From positions 138,122 through 202,121 of the forward strand of contig NZ_LMPF01000024.1 in the NCBI RefSeq assembly GCF_001424345.1: a stretch of 64,000 nucleotides of DNA, written 5' to 3'. Within the stretch, counting starts at the first letter, position 1; the number at the start of each line of letters is the position of its first letter. The DNA is from Burkholderia sp. Leaf177. Its GTDB lineage: Bacteria > Pseudomonadota > Gammaproteobacteria > Burkholderiales > Burkholderiaceae. The position numbers and the translations under genes were made by a program. The notes below the pieces were generated by a model that saw nothing but the letters and a program-made list of their open reading frames with translations, did not search any database and was not told where the DNA came from. Shown in pieces: positions 42,666 to 50,833 of the stretch.

Positions 42666-42701
42666 GCATCGTCGAACGAACATTGTGCAGCTCGACGATG
42701 C
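42666..42701. repeat. 10-bp inverted repeat right after the rluB stop
   Basis: GCATCGTCGA (42666-42675) and TCGACGATGC (42692-42701), 16-base spacer, 10 bases after rluB. On the rluB transcript it is followed by A, not U, so it is not a terminator there. Possible 3'-end protective hairpin or operator. Confidence 0.45.
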
Positions 42702-42710
42702 AGCAAATGA

Positions 42711-44651
42711 TCAGCGCCCGCGCGTGCGATTGCGCGGCGCCGGGCGAGCGCCGTCGCGGCTTGGTCCGCCGCGGGCATTGCCGCCGTTGCCTTGCGGGCC
42801 AGCGCCCGGACTGCCTTGACGACCACCCTGGCCGGAGCGTTTGCCGCCGGCGTTCGCCGGACGTCCGCCCGGTGCGCCGTTACCGCCCATACCCGGTCCG
42901 CCCGGAGGACGGCTACCACGCGGGCCGCCGGCCGATCCACCCGGACGCGGCAACGCACGGTTGCCGTTTGCTTCGCCGCCGGCGCGGTTGCCGTTCGGTT
43001 CGCGGCCGCCGCCGGTGCCACGTGCGCCATAACCGCCGCCGGCACCATTGCCATTGCCGGCAAAACCACCGCCGCCGAAACCGCCCGGCGCGCCACGACG
43101 GCCGCCGGGGCCGCCGCGTGTCGGCGTGGTTTGAGCAAAGCGGTTATGGGAACTCAGGACCGGCTCACGCGTGATGATGCCCATCGATGTTTGCAGCGGA
43201 TCCGGCTGCACACGCGGCGCGGCGCTGCGGGAGCCACGCTCTTCGGCCGGCGCCTTCAATCCCACCGATGCCAGCAAACCACGGACTTCGTTATCTTCCA
43301 GCTCTTCCCAACGGCCGCGTTTCAAGCCCTTCGGCAAGGCGATCGGGCCATGGCGCGTCCGGATCAGGCGACTCACCATCAAGCCGGCCGCTTCGAACAT
43401 GCGACGCACTTCGCGATTACGGCCTTCAGCCAGCGCTACGTGATACCAATGGTTCGTGCCTTCGCCGCCGCCATCGCGGATACGCAGGAAATTCGCCGGA
43501 CCGTCTTCCAGTTCAACGCCGCTCAGCAGCTTCTGGCGCATCCCTTCCGACAATTCACCCACCACGCGAACCGCGTATTCACGCTCAACGCTGTATCGCG
43601 GATGCATGAAACGGTTGGCCAGATCGCCGGAAGTAGTCAGCAACAACAGCCCTTCCGTATTGAAGTCGAGCCGGCCGACTGCAAGCCACTTGGCCGTCTT
43701 CATGGGCGGAAGGCTGTCGAATACCGAAGGACGGCCTTCCGGATCGGCATGACTCACGATCTCACCAGTCGGCTTGTGATAGAGCAAAATGCGCGGCGGT
43801 TTGCTCGACAGTTTGCGCTTCACCGGCTTGCCATTGATGCGAACCTGGTCGGTCGGCATGATGCGCTGGCCGATGTGAGCCGGCTCCCCGTTCACCGATA
43901 CCCGCCCCGCCACGATCAATTCTTCCATGTCGCGGCGCGAGCCCATGCCGGCTTCTGCCAGCACCTTGTGGAGCTTCGGCGTGTCGTCGTCGGCTTCGAG
44001 GACTCGCTTTTGCGGCGCGGGCTTGCCTCGGCGCAGCATCGGAGCGCGTACGCCGCCTGACGTGTTGTCGGCATCGAATGCCGGCGATGTCACATATTCG
44101 AAAACGTCATCTACTGCAGCGGCTGCGGGAGTCGGGTTGATCACGGCTTCATCACGACGGCCACGCTTTTGGCCCTGACCGGCCTGCGCCTGACGCGGCT
44201 GGCGGCGGCCACCTTCGCGCGGTGCTTGTCCTTCGCGCTGGCCTTCGCCTTGCGGCGGGCGTGGTCCGCGAGGCGGCCTGCCACCCGATGCTTCGCGGGT
44301 GTTTTCGCCGTTCGATGCTGCCTGATCGCGCGGTGCGCGCGGCGCTCTGGGCGCGCGCGGGCCAGCGTCCTTGCGGGGTGCACGCGCAGGAGCCGCGGTT
44401 TCACCCTCCGCTGACGTTTCCACGCCGTCTTGCGCCGGCGGTGCGCCTTCGGCGCCCTTCGTCTTCGCGACAGCGCGACGACGCGCAATCAGGCTGCGAG
44501 GACCACGCCGCAAGCCGCGACGCGGACGCTCCTCGCCGTTGGCGGGTTCGTCGGTGCGTGTGCGATCGCCTGCGTCGGCCTGGCCATGTGCGTCATCGGC
44601 ACGAACGGGGCGCTCGGATTCGGGCGAATCGCTGTCGTGGGAATGTGTCAA
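42711..44651 (-). CDS. rluB: 23S rRNA pseudouridine-2605 synthase RluB, with long disordered tails
   Basis: A 646-residue protein, more than twice the length of E. coli RluB. The core (about residues 225-470) has an S4 domain (KLHKVLAEAGMGSRRDMEEL, RVSVNGEPAHIG) and the RsuA/RluB catalytic domain with VGRLDFNTEGLLLLT (Asp nucleophile) and HVALAEGRNREVRRMFEAAG. The N-terminal 220 residues are charged and Ala/Arg/Pro-rich, and the C-terminal 150 are Gly/Arg/Asn-rich (RGG-like: GPGGRRGAPGGFGGGG), likely disordered RNA-binding tails, as is common in Burkholderia. It follows scpB by 142 bases; scpB and rluB are classic neighbours. Confidence 0.93.
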   Translation of the reverse strand: MTHSHDSDSPESERPVRADDAHGQADAGDRTRTDEPANGEERPRRGLRRGPRSLIARRRAVAKTKGAEGAPPAQDGVETSAEGETAAPARAPRKDAGPRAPRAPRAPRDQAASNGENTREASGGRPPRGPRPPQGEGQREGQAPREGGRRQPRQAQAGQGQKRGRRDEAVINPTPAAAAVDDVFEYVTSPAFDADNTSGGVRAPMLRRGKPAPQKRVLEADDDTPKLHKVLAEAGMGSRRDMEELIVAGRVSVNGEPAHIGQRIMPTDQVRINGKPVKRKLSSKPPRILLYHKPTGEIVSHADPEGRPSVFDSLPPMKTAKWLAVGRLDFNTEGLLLLTTSGDLANRFMHPRYSVEREYAVRVVGELSEGMRQKLLSGVELEDGPANFLRIRDGGGEGTNHWYHVALAEGRNREVRRMFEAAGLMVSRLIRTRHGPIALPKGLKRGRWEELEDNEVRGLLASVGLKAPAEERGSRSAAPRVQPDPLQTSMGIITREPVLSSHNRFAQTTPTRGGPGGRRGAPGGFGGGGFAGNGNGAGGGYGARGTGGGREPNGNRAGGEANGNRALPRPGGSAGGPRGSRPPGGPGMGGNGAPGGRPANAGGKRSGQGGRQGSPGAGPQGNGGNARGGPSRDGARPAPRNRTRGR

Positions 44652-44793
44652 AACAACCTCAATTGTGTCGGGTCGCGCGCCCGTCGCGAGCGCGTCAAAA
44701 AATCCGGCCGATGGTGATGAATAGCCGAATGAAGGTTCCGTGCAAAACGGGCTAGCTGTTACGGCTTGCCGTTACGGCTTGCCGTTGTAAGGC

Positions 44794-45816
44794 TCAAGCC
44801 CTGCGCGCAGTCCGGTCGTCCGGTGCGTCGGATTCGTTTGCTTCGTCTGGCGCTTTCGTTGCGCCGTCGTCATTTGATGCGTGATGGCCGGCCGTATTGC
44901 CGGTTTCGCTCGCTACAGCCGGCGATTCATCGCCGTCTGACTGGACTGAGTCCGCTTTACTGCTGAGCGCTTCTTCAATCGATGGCTGACCAACAAGCTC
45001 AGTCGCCACAGGAACATCTTCCGGCAGCGCGTTTGTTTGCCGGTCTCCGCGGTCTGTCTTCGGTGATTCGCTCGACGTATCGTCGTAGTGCGAAACCGGA
45101 GCGTCTTCTGCGTGGACCACGGCGTTGGATGCGGGTTCCTGTGCCGAAACCGGTTCAGCGGACGCTACATCCGATGTATCTGTCTCATCGCCGGCATCGA
45201 GGTCGACCGTACTGGCGACCGGACCTTGCGCAAGCGCAGCGGCAGCGTCGTCGCCGGGAAAATCAATAGCGTGCTGTGCCAACAGCGATGCTTCCAATTG
45301 CGCCGATGGGTTGTCGAGTGCGGGAAGCTCGTCGAGCGCGCTCAAGCCAAGATCGTCCAGAAACTGCTTGGTGGTCGCATACAGAGCGGGCCGGCCAGGG
45401 ACATCGCGATGCCCGATTACTTCAATCCAGCCACGATCCTCAAGTTGCTTCACCACTTGCGTATTCACGGTCACACCACGAATTTCTTCGATATCGCCGC
45501 GTGTGACCGGCTGCCGGTAACCGATGATCGCCAGCGTTTCAAGAACGGCGCGCGAATATTTGGGCGGCTTCTCGGGATGGAGCCGATCGAGATATGACCG
45601 CATCGCGGGCTTGCTCTGAAACCGCCATCCGGACGCGAGAGCCACGAGTTCCACACCGCGTCCCGACCAGTCCTGCTTGAGGGTGTCGAGCAAGGTACGA
45701 ACCGTATCCGCCGAGATATCGTCGGCGAAGAGCTTGCGCAACTCGGCGAGTTTCAGCGGCTCCTGCGCGCAGATCAAGGCTGTCTCGAGGACGATCTTCG
45801 CCTCTTGGGTATTCAT
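44794..45816 (-). CDS. scpB: Chromosome segregation/condensation protein ScpB
   Basis: A 340-residue protein: the kleisin-associated SMC accessory factor. Tandem winged helices in residues 1-180: AKIVLETALICAQEPLKLAE, VELVALASGWRFQSKPAMRS, YSRAVLETLAIIGYRQPVTR, GDIEEIRGVTVNTQVVKQLE, and GHRDVPGRPALYATTKQFLD. The C-terminal ~150 residues are acidic, Ser/Asp/Ala-rich and disordered, an extension beyond the usual ~200-residue protein. It works with ScpA and SMC (not in this window). Directly upstream of rluB. Confidence 0.93.
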   Translation of the reverse strand: MNTQEAKIVLETALICAQEPLKLAELRKLFADDISADTVRTLLDTLKQDWSGRGVELVALASGWRFQSKPAMRSYLDRLHPEKPPKYSRAVLETLAIIGYRQPVTRGDIEEIRGVTVNTQVVKQLEDRGWIEVIGHRDVPGRPALYATTKQFLDDLGLSALDELPALDNPSAQLEASLLAQHAIDFPGDDAAAALAQGPVASTVDLDAGDETDTSDVASAEPVSAQEPASNAVVHAEDAPVSHYDDTSSESPKTDRGDRQTNALPEDVPVATELVGQPSIEEALSSKADSVQSDGDESPAVASETGNTAGHHASNDDGATKAPDEANESDAPDDRTARRA

Positions 45817-45843
45817 GCAGCTAGATAGGACCCTGTATGGTCT

Positions 45844-46173
45844 ATGAACCGGTCAAGTCAGGCCGAAACGAAGGACGCCAATTACTCGAACCATTCGCAA
45901 CGCTCAGACTGGACAATCGTGGACGCGGAAACTGACGACGCGCTCGCCCGATTTATGATCGGTCATAATGATTGGGAGCACGCACCGGGGGGAGGCACAA
46001 CACGGGATCAGATCCTGATCGCCGAGCTTTCCCAGCCGGACGAAGTAGCACTTTCCAAGGCGGAAGCGCGTGACTGGACGCATATTACGCAAAAAAAAAC
46101 GGTGCGTAAAGGTGAAACATCGACCCGCGCCCGGCCTCACGTCTATAAAGGGTTTGCCGGACTGGTCTGCTGA
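45844..46173 (+). CDS. Hypothetical protein, doubtful (109 aa)
   Basis: An open frame of 109 codons, divergent from scpB by 27 bases. The protein is hydrophilic (many Asp, Glu, Thr, Arg), with no signal, membrane helix or motif I recognise; WTIVDAETDDALARFMIGHN is the only ordered-looking part. The RBS is weak (AGGA about 14 bases upstream). The opposite strand is also open over much of this stretch. It could be a lineage-specific protein or non-coding; kept because the space would otherwise be an empty divergent region. Confidence 0.35.
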   Translation: MNRSSQAETKDANYSNHSQRSDWTIVDAETDDALARFMIGHNDWEHAPGGGTTRDQILIAELSQPDEVALSKAEARDWTHITQKKTVRKGETSTRARPHVYKGFAGLVC

Positions 46174-46238
46174 GCGCCCGAGCTTAGCGGCACGCCAAGC
46201 CAAAGAGTTTTCGCCCAAGTCCCGCGTCCAACACATCG

Positions 46239-47492
46239 TTATTGCCCGGTTTTCGTCTCCAGGAACTGGCGCAAGCGCGCGACGCCGGCGTCGAGGCGTT
46301 CGGTATCGCAGGCATAACACCAGCGTACATAGCCCTCGCCCTCCGGACCAAACGCGCTCCCTGGCGCAAGTCCCAAGCCGCTCTCGCGAACGAGGGCCTT
46401 GCATAGATCGAGGCTGCGATCTGCCCCCGGAAGCTTGAAGAACAAATACATGGACCCCAGCGGTGCACGTACATCCACACCGGGAATGCTTTGAAGCGCC
46501 GTCACCAGGTAGTCGCGGCTAGTGCGCAGGCCGGCGACCACCGACTGCGTGAATTGCTCGCCGTCCCGGACCGCGGCGATTCCGGCAAGTTGCACGAAAG
46601 AAGGCGCACACGATGTGTTGTATTCAACGAGCTTGCCCAGATCCTCCATCACGCGCTCGGGCGCGACGATCCAGCCAAGCCGCCAGCCGGTCATCAGCCA
46701 CGCCTTTGAAAAGGAATTCACCGCGATCACACGCTCGTCGCGGGTAGCAAGGTCAAGAAATGACGGCGCGACGGTCGCGTCGTTGCCGTAATAGAGACGC
46801 TCGTAGACTTCATCGGCGATCAGCCAGATGTCGTTTTCGCGGCATCGATCCAGAACGGCTTGCTGCTGTTCGCGCGTCATTACCCAGCCAGTGGGATTGT
46901 TCGGCGAGTTGATCATCAGCATGCGCGTGCCCGGCGTAAGGGCAGCGAGCAAGCGGTCCAGATCCAGCACCCAGCCGTCTTCTCCGTAACTCAGCGAAAC
47001 CGTCTCGACAGTCGCGCCGAGAATTTTTGGAATTTCCACGAGGTTGGGCCAGAGCGGCGTCACTGCGACGACGCGATCACCCGCGCCCACCACCAGTTGC
47101 GCCGCAAGCATCAGTGCATTGACGCCGGCGCTTGTCACAGCAATTTCCGACGGTCGAGTCGCGCCGTGCAACCTGCCAACGTAACCCGCGAGCGTTTCGC
47201 GCAGTGGCGCAATACCCAGGTTGTGCGTGTAGAAGGTCGCGCCGTCGGCGAGCGCCTGGCTTGCGGCATCGCGAATGAACTGCGGCGTTACCTGATTGGA
47301 CTCGCCAAACCAGAAAGGCAGGACATCCGGGACGCCGAAACCAGCGTTCGCCACTTCACGAATCTGCGATGGCCGCAGCGCACGTACCGCATCTCGCGCG
47401 TTGGGCGGACGCACGCCCGAAGCGCCTTCAGCGCTTATCTGACCGGTCAGTGCGCCCAGCTCCGAGATTACCGCCCCTTCTGATTCGCTCAT
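46239..47492 (-). CDS. PLP-dependent class I/II aminotransferase
   Basis: A 417-residue fold-type I aminotransferase. Motifs: LPFWFGESNQVTPQFIRDAA (substrate end), SAGVNALMLAAQLVVGAGDR, NSPNNPTG at 195-202, DEVYERLYYG (Asp227 region), and the PLP lysine Lys263 in NSFSKAWLMTGWRLGW, with the PLP-phosphate arginine just after. The product would transaminate aspartate or aromatic/branched amino acids; the substrate cannot be read from sequence. ATG 47492 has GGAGAC upstream; the open frame continues 5' without homology. It lies 112 bases downstream of a LysR gene on the same strand, which probably regulates it. Confidence 0.9.
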   Translation of the reverse strand: MSESEGAVISELGALTGQISAEGASGVRPPNARDAVRALRPSQIREVANAGFGVPDVLPFWFGESNQVTPQFIRDAASQALADGATFYTHNLGIAPLRETLAGYVGRLHGATRPSEIAVTSAGVNALMLAAQLVVGAGDRVVAVTPLWPNLVEIPKILGATVETVSLSYGEDGWVLDLDRLLAALTPGTRMLMINSPNNPTGWVMTREQQQAVLDRCRENDIWLIADEVYERLYYGNDATVAPSFLDLATRDERVIAVNSFSKAWLMTGWRLGWIVAPERVMEDLGKLVEYNTSCAPSFVQLAGIAAVRDGEQFTQSVVAGLRTSRDYLVTALQSIPGVDVRAPLGSMYLFFKLPGADRSLDLCKALVRESGLGLAPGSAFGPEGEGYVRWCYACDTERLDAGVARLRQFLETKTGQ

Positions 47493-47604
47493 TACCGTCT
47501 CCGCAGATCGAAAGCAAAAGTCTAACGCGACGATTCCCGAAACGCGCGATACGGCTCGCACGTTAGCCATCAGGCCAGTTTTTCCGACCGTTTCGATTGC
47601 CGGC

Positions 47605-48519
47605 TTATTCGAGTTCTTCCACACGCTTTGGCAGGCGCGCGACCAGCGCCCACACTGACTCGGCGGCCGGCGAAAGCGAACGATCGCGCCGGCGCACCAG
47701 TTCCACCGTTCGTTCGATGCGCGGCACGAGCGGCAAAGCCACCAGCGATGAATTCGCCGGCAACGGCAAGGCAAGCCAAGGCAACACGCTTATACCAACG
47801 CCCGCTTCCACCAGACCGAATACCGTCGCCGAGTGGCCAAGTTCCTGCACGACATCCGCCGCGACGCCATGCTCGCGCAGAACCGTATCGATGATCGGAC
47901 GGCTTCCCGACGCGTGGTCGAGCATGACCAGCCGCTCGCCCGATAACGCTTCCCACCGCACTTCGCTGGCGCCCGCAAGCGTATGGTCGCGCTTCAAAAC
48001 GGCGCAGAACGAATCGGTGGTGACGATCTCGGCATGCAGATCATCGTGCGCGAGAGGGCCGATCGCGACGCCAAAATCCACTTCGCCCGACTTGACCTTC
48101 CGGATGACGTCCGCCTGGAGGTCATCGCGCAGACCCAGCGATATCAACGGAAATTCATCGAGGCAGGCGGAAATCACGCGCGGCATCAGCCGGCACGCGA
48201 CGGTCGGACTCGCCGCGACGATCACCCGCCCGCGCTTTTGCTGACCAAGATCGCGGATCTCGCGCAAGGCTTCGTCCAGATCAGTCAGCAGGCGCGAGAC
48301 GCTGCCGACGAGATTCGTCCCGACGTCGGTGAGCTGGACCTCGCGCGTCGTTCTATCGACGAGTTTCAGGCCGATTTCACCCTCCAGCTCCCGCACGCAG
48401 CGACTGACCGCCGATTGCGTCAGGCCAATTTCGTCGCCCGCGCGGCTAAAACTCTGCAGCCGCGCCACCTCGATAAAAACGCGCAGCTGCCGCAAAGTCA
48501 CGTTGAGCCCGCGATTCAT
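47605..48519 (-). CDS. LysR-family transcriptional regulator
   Basis: A 304-residue LysR regulator. N-terminal winged HTH (VTLRQLRVFIEVARLQSFSR, IGLTQSAVSRCVRELEGEIG, LVDRTTREVQLTDVGTNLVG), linker helix, then a substrate-binding domain with VIVAASPTVACRLMPRVISA, VDFGVAIGPLAHDDLHAEIV and PLVPRIERTVELVRRRDRSL. The effector is unknown. The downstream aminotransferase is co-oriented, an unusual arrangement for LysR targets (often divergent), so the target could be elsewhere. Confidence 0.92.
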   Translation of the reverse strand: MNRGLNVTLRQLRVFIEVARLQSFSRAGDEIGLTQSAVSRCVRELEGEIGLKLVDRTTREVQLTDVGTNLVGSVSRLLTDLDEALREIRDLGQQKRGRVIVAASPTVACRLMPRVISACLDEFPLISLGLRDDLQADVIRKVKSGEVDFGVAIGPLAHDDLHAEIVTTDSFCAVLKRDHTLAGASEVRWEALSGERLVMLDHASGSRPIIDTVLREHGVAADVVQELGHSATVFGLVEAGVGISVLPWLALPLPANSSLVALPLVPRIERTVELVRRRDRSLSPAAESVWALVARLPKRVEELE

Positions 48520-48929
48520 ACATCTGCCTCATCAATCGATCGAATAAATGCAGAGTGTAAATCACATGCACGGAAAACCGGTGTGGACCGCGGTTGCGCT
48601 GCGGTGCAGCAAACAGGCATCGCGCACGTGCGATGGGCTTGCTGCACTTGATTGGTGATTGTCCCGATTTCATTAACTGCACTTATAGCGTCTCATACGG
48701 CCCATGCTGGCAGTACGCCAGCCTACTGCCACGAGGCTTTCCGGCCGATGAGTACTCGCATGGCACGGTTCTCGCATTTACTTGCGCAGGGGTCGGCGCC
48801 ATTGCAGTTTTAAACGCAAATCGTCCGTCGCAATGTCTGCTCCGACCTTACCTGGGTTCGATCTTCGAATTCCGACCAGAGTGCGCGGCGCGGGGCAGCG
48901 CACCGGGGTTAGCTTCGCTGAGGTGAAAC
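48520..48929. other. 410-base region upstream of the LysR gene, with a nested hairpin
   Basis: No gene. The main structure is the element at 48604-48647. Nothing else was recognised; LysR promoter boxes are not obvious. Confidence 0.5.
48604..48647. repeat. Nested inverted repeat
   Basis: Outer arms GTGCAGCAA (48604-48612) and TTGCTGCAC (48639-48647) pair perfectly; inner arms CATCGC (48618-48623) and GCGATG (48630-48635) pair around GCACGT. It is 85 bases upstream of the LysR start. It could be a regulator site or part of a small RNA; no U-run follows. Confidence 0.45.
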
Positions 48930-49328
48930 ATGATGTTCGACGATTTAAGAGATAACGAGTGGGCGCTGGTCGAGGCCTTGTTCTGTGCAGAACCTGCACG
49001 CAGTGAACGCCGCGGCCGGCCGCGCGTGGAAGCACGCGCTGTCGTCAATGCCGTCTTGTGGGTGTTGTCGACCGGCGAAGGCTGGTCGAAGTTGCCGGGC
49101 CGCTATCCTTCGCCGCCGACGTGCCGCCGTCGTTTCGATGAATGGCAAGCCGATGGCACGCTGGCCGAGATCGTGAAACGCCTTGGCAACAATGGCCGCG
49201 AAGTGTCGTTGCGCGGCCGGATTGGTTCGACGGCCGCAAAACCGCCTGCACCGCCGAGCCGCGACCGTTTGCGTGGCGCATTCTGGACGAATCCGGAATC
49301 GTGGCGCGCTCCAGTCAAGATGGCTTGA
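48930..49328 (+). CDS. Orphan DUF4096 protein (transposase-derived DNA-binding domain)
   Basis: A 132-residue paralogue of the protein at 20382-20870. DUF4096 core over residues about 3-85: FDDLRDNEWALVEALFCAEP, RRGRPRVEARAVVNAVLWVL, STGEGWSKLPGRYPSPPTCR, RRFDEWQADGTLAEIVKRL. The C-terminal 45 residues are Arg/Pro-rich and have no DDE residues. RBS GAGGTGA precedes ATG 48930. No terminal repeats or target duplications were seen around it. Two independent orphan copies with unlike tails argue for recruitment as DNA-binding proteins rather than decaying insertion sequences. Confidence 0.75.
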   Translation: MMFDDLRDNEWALVEALFCAEPARSERRGRPRVEARAVVNAVLWVLSTGEGWSKLPGRYPSPPTCRRRFDEWQADGTLAEIVKRLGNNGREVSLRGRIGSTAAKPPAPPSRDRLRGAFWTNPESWRAPVKMA

Positions 49329-49715
49329 TTCTGGCTCGGTTCTGCTGGCCTGGATCACCATCGGGCTGGTACGTTCCCAGCTGATGCCGGTTTAAATACC
49401 GCCAGCACGACTCAAGCAATACCGCGAAGCACCCGCGCGCAGACTTTTCTGCGCTTGAACCAGGTCTCTTTCGATAGTTTGTGTATCGGATGCCGGATCG
49501 CCGGCCTGCCCTACGCAGGCCGTCAACATCACGATCAGCCAAGCTCGCCCGGCCTTTTGCTCCAAAAGGCCGGGCGATGGCGCGCCTTTTGCCTTCAATG
49601 CGAGATCGGGCACGATCTGGAAACAACTCTTTACCATTATTTACAGTGCCCTTTCGCGCACTGGCATAAGTTATGAAGCTAGCTAACAGACTGTGAAGTC
49701 TGAAGGGAGCTCATC
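49329..49715. other. 387-base region with a long perfect palindrome
   Basis: No gene that I can support on either strand; the short frames here look like chance. It contains the 15-bp stem at 49545-49577. The last 35 bases carry the RBS (AGGGAGC) of the next gene. Confidence 0.5.
49545..49577. repeat. 15-bp perfect palindromic stem with 3-base loop
   Basis: TCGCCCGGCCTTTTG (49545-49559), loop CTC, CAAAAGGCCGGGCGA (49563-49577). Very stable if transcribed; only a weak CCTTTT follows on plus. Possible terminator remnant, REP-like element or protein site. Confidence 0.5.
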
Positions 49716-49976
49716 ATGAAACCAATGTCACTGGTGGCGTGCGGCATTGTGATTTCATCGCTTGGCATCGCCAATCCGGTGCATGCCGAATCACAAGGTG
49801 GAAATTTCGCGCTACGTGCAGATGCCGAAGCAGGCATGCAGTCATGGAAGAAGGAGCCCGTGCGCAATAGCCAACCGGCGGAGCCTACGCCGCGTGGCGA
49901 TTTACGCGGGGATATCGCAAGCAATGTGCACGCACGCCCCGAAGCGGAGCGCGCAGCGCGCCCACGTCGGCACTGA
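49716..49976 (+). CDS. Small secreted protein of unknown function (86 aa)
   Basis: An 86-residue protein with a clear signal peptide (MKPMSLVACGIVISSLGIAN, cut likely after VHA, residue 24). The short mature part is rich in Arg, Glu, Pro and Ala (GGNFALRADAEAGMQSWKKE, then RGDLRGDIASNVHARPEAER), probably disordered and periplasmic. RBS AGGGAGC is strong, and an intrinsic terminator follows at 50094, so it is a single-gene unit. No family recognised. Confidence 0.65.
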   Translation: MKPMSLVACGIVISSLGIANPVHAESQGGNFALRADAEAGMQSWKKEPVRNSQPAEPTPRGDLRGDIASNVHARPEAERAARPRRH

Positions 49977-50093
49977 AAGAGATTGCGATGTGGCGTTTGA
50001 TAAAAAGGCCTCCCAGTAGATTTGCGGGAACCGAACTGCAAAAGAGAAGTCGGATTTGTGCCATGAGCACAGCGTGGCAGAAGTAAATCCGGT

Positions 50094-50125
50094 AAGCCCG
50101 TATCCCCGTGGTACGGGCTTTTTTT
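50094..50125 (+). terminator. Intrinsic terminator
   Basis: AAGCCCGTA (50094-50102), loop TCCCCGTGG, TACGGGCTT (50112-50120) and a run of seven T (50119-50125). It follows the small secreted gene. Confidence 0.92.
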
Positions 50126-50266
50126 ACGGGACATTGCGTCTGGCCGAATGCATAAGATCCAGGACGAATGTTATGTTTCCGCCGTCCGCAACCGTTTGCG
50201 CGGACTAAGCCTCAACGGTTGTGACTCCACGTTCTTGAAATCGAAAGTATGGAAACCGACTGGAAT

Positions 50267-50581
50267 CTATACGCGCGCTTCGGCGAAAGGTTCGGGGACA
50301 ACAGCCAGGGAATACGGTGCGGCGCGGGTTAAATCCCAATCCATCGAGCGCTCTTCGCGTGAGAGGCGGGAAAATTCGAGTTTGCCGCGCTCGGTGACGA
50401 CTGCAATGTCCACCGGGGCGTGAAAGCCCGGGGCCGGTGCAACGGTGCGTTGCCTGACGAGCTCGAGGAGGCCTAAGTCGCGTAGGTGGCTGAAAACGTT
50501 GGGGCGTCTTGCCCACGGAACTTGACGATACTGAGCTCGCCGGAGCGCTTCGAGTACGGCTTCGTTTGAATACGTGGTCAT
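50267..50581 (-). CDS. Small hypothetical protein, winged-helix-like (104 aa)
   Basis: A 104-residue protein starting MTTYSNEAVLEALRRAQYRQ. The order EALRRAQYRQVPWARRPNVF - SHLRDLGLLELV - DIAVVTERGKLEFSRL has the look of a small winged-helix domain (turn helix, then a beta wing with TERG), followed by a 30-residue tail. ATG 50581 has GGAAG about 10 bases upstream; an upstream in-frame start gives a cysteine-rich, less plausible N-terminus. No neighbour informs its role. Confidence 0.55.
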   Translation of the reverse strand: MTTYSNEAVLEALRRAQYRQVPWARRPNVFSHLRDLGLLELVRQRTVAPAPGFHAPVDIAVVTERGKLEFSRLSREERSMDWDLTRAAPYSLAVVPEPFAEARV

Positions 50582-50833
50582 TTCGTTATGTCTTCCAGTG
50601 CAGCCGTGACAGCGCCACTTGACAGTTGAATCGCCTGCCAACGGCGCCGACTAAACGCGGCACGCCCCGAAACCAGTCAAAATGCCGACAATGCGACCCC
50701 TGACCGGAACTCGCAGCCGCCGCTTGCGCTAGGTGCTGCTTGATTCTTACTGCAACTTATAATTCCGAGCTCCCGTTAAACGCGCATTACGCAACGCGTC
50801 CCGCATTTCCGGCGATGCATTCTATTGAATGCG

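Larger units (their letters stand above)
42272..42710. other. 439-base region between rluB and rimP
   Basis: No convincing gene. It contains the terminator at 42373-42397 and a 10-bp inverted repeat at 42666-42701. The rimP operon promoter must lie between 42272 and about 42370 or further up; no clear boxes were found. Confidence 0.5.

Noticed and set aside
44159..45597. Several plus-strand frames opposite rluB and scpB
   Set aside because: Antisense shadows in GC-rich DNA; no ribosome binding sites and no recognisable domains.
49392..49676. Small open frames on both strands between 49392 and 49676
   Set aside because: They overlap the long palindrome, lack ribosome binding sites and show no protein-like features.
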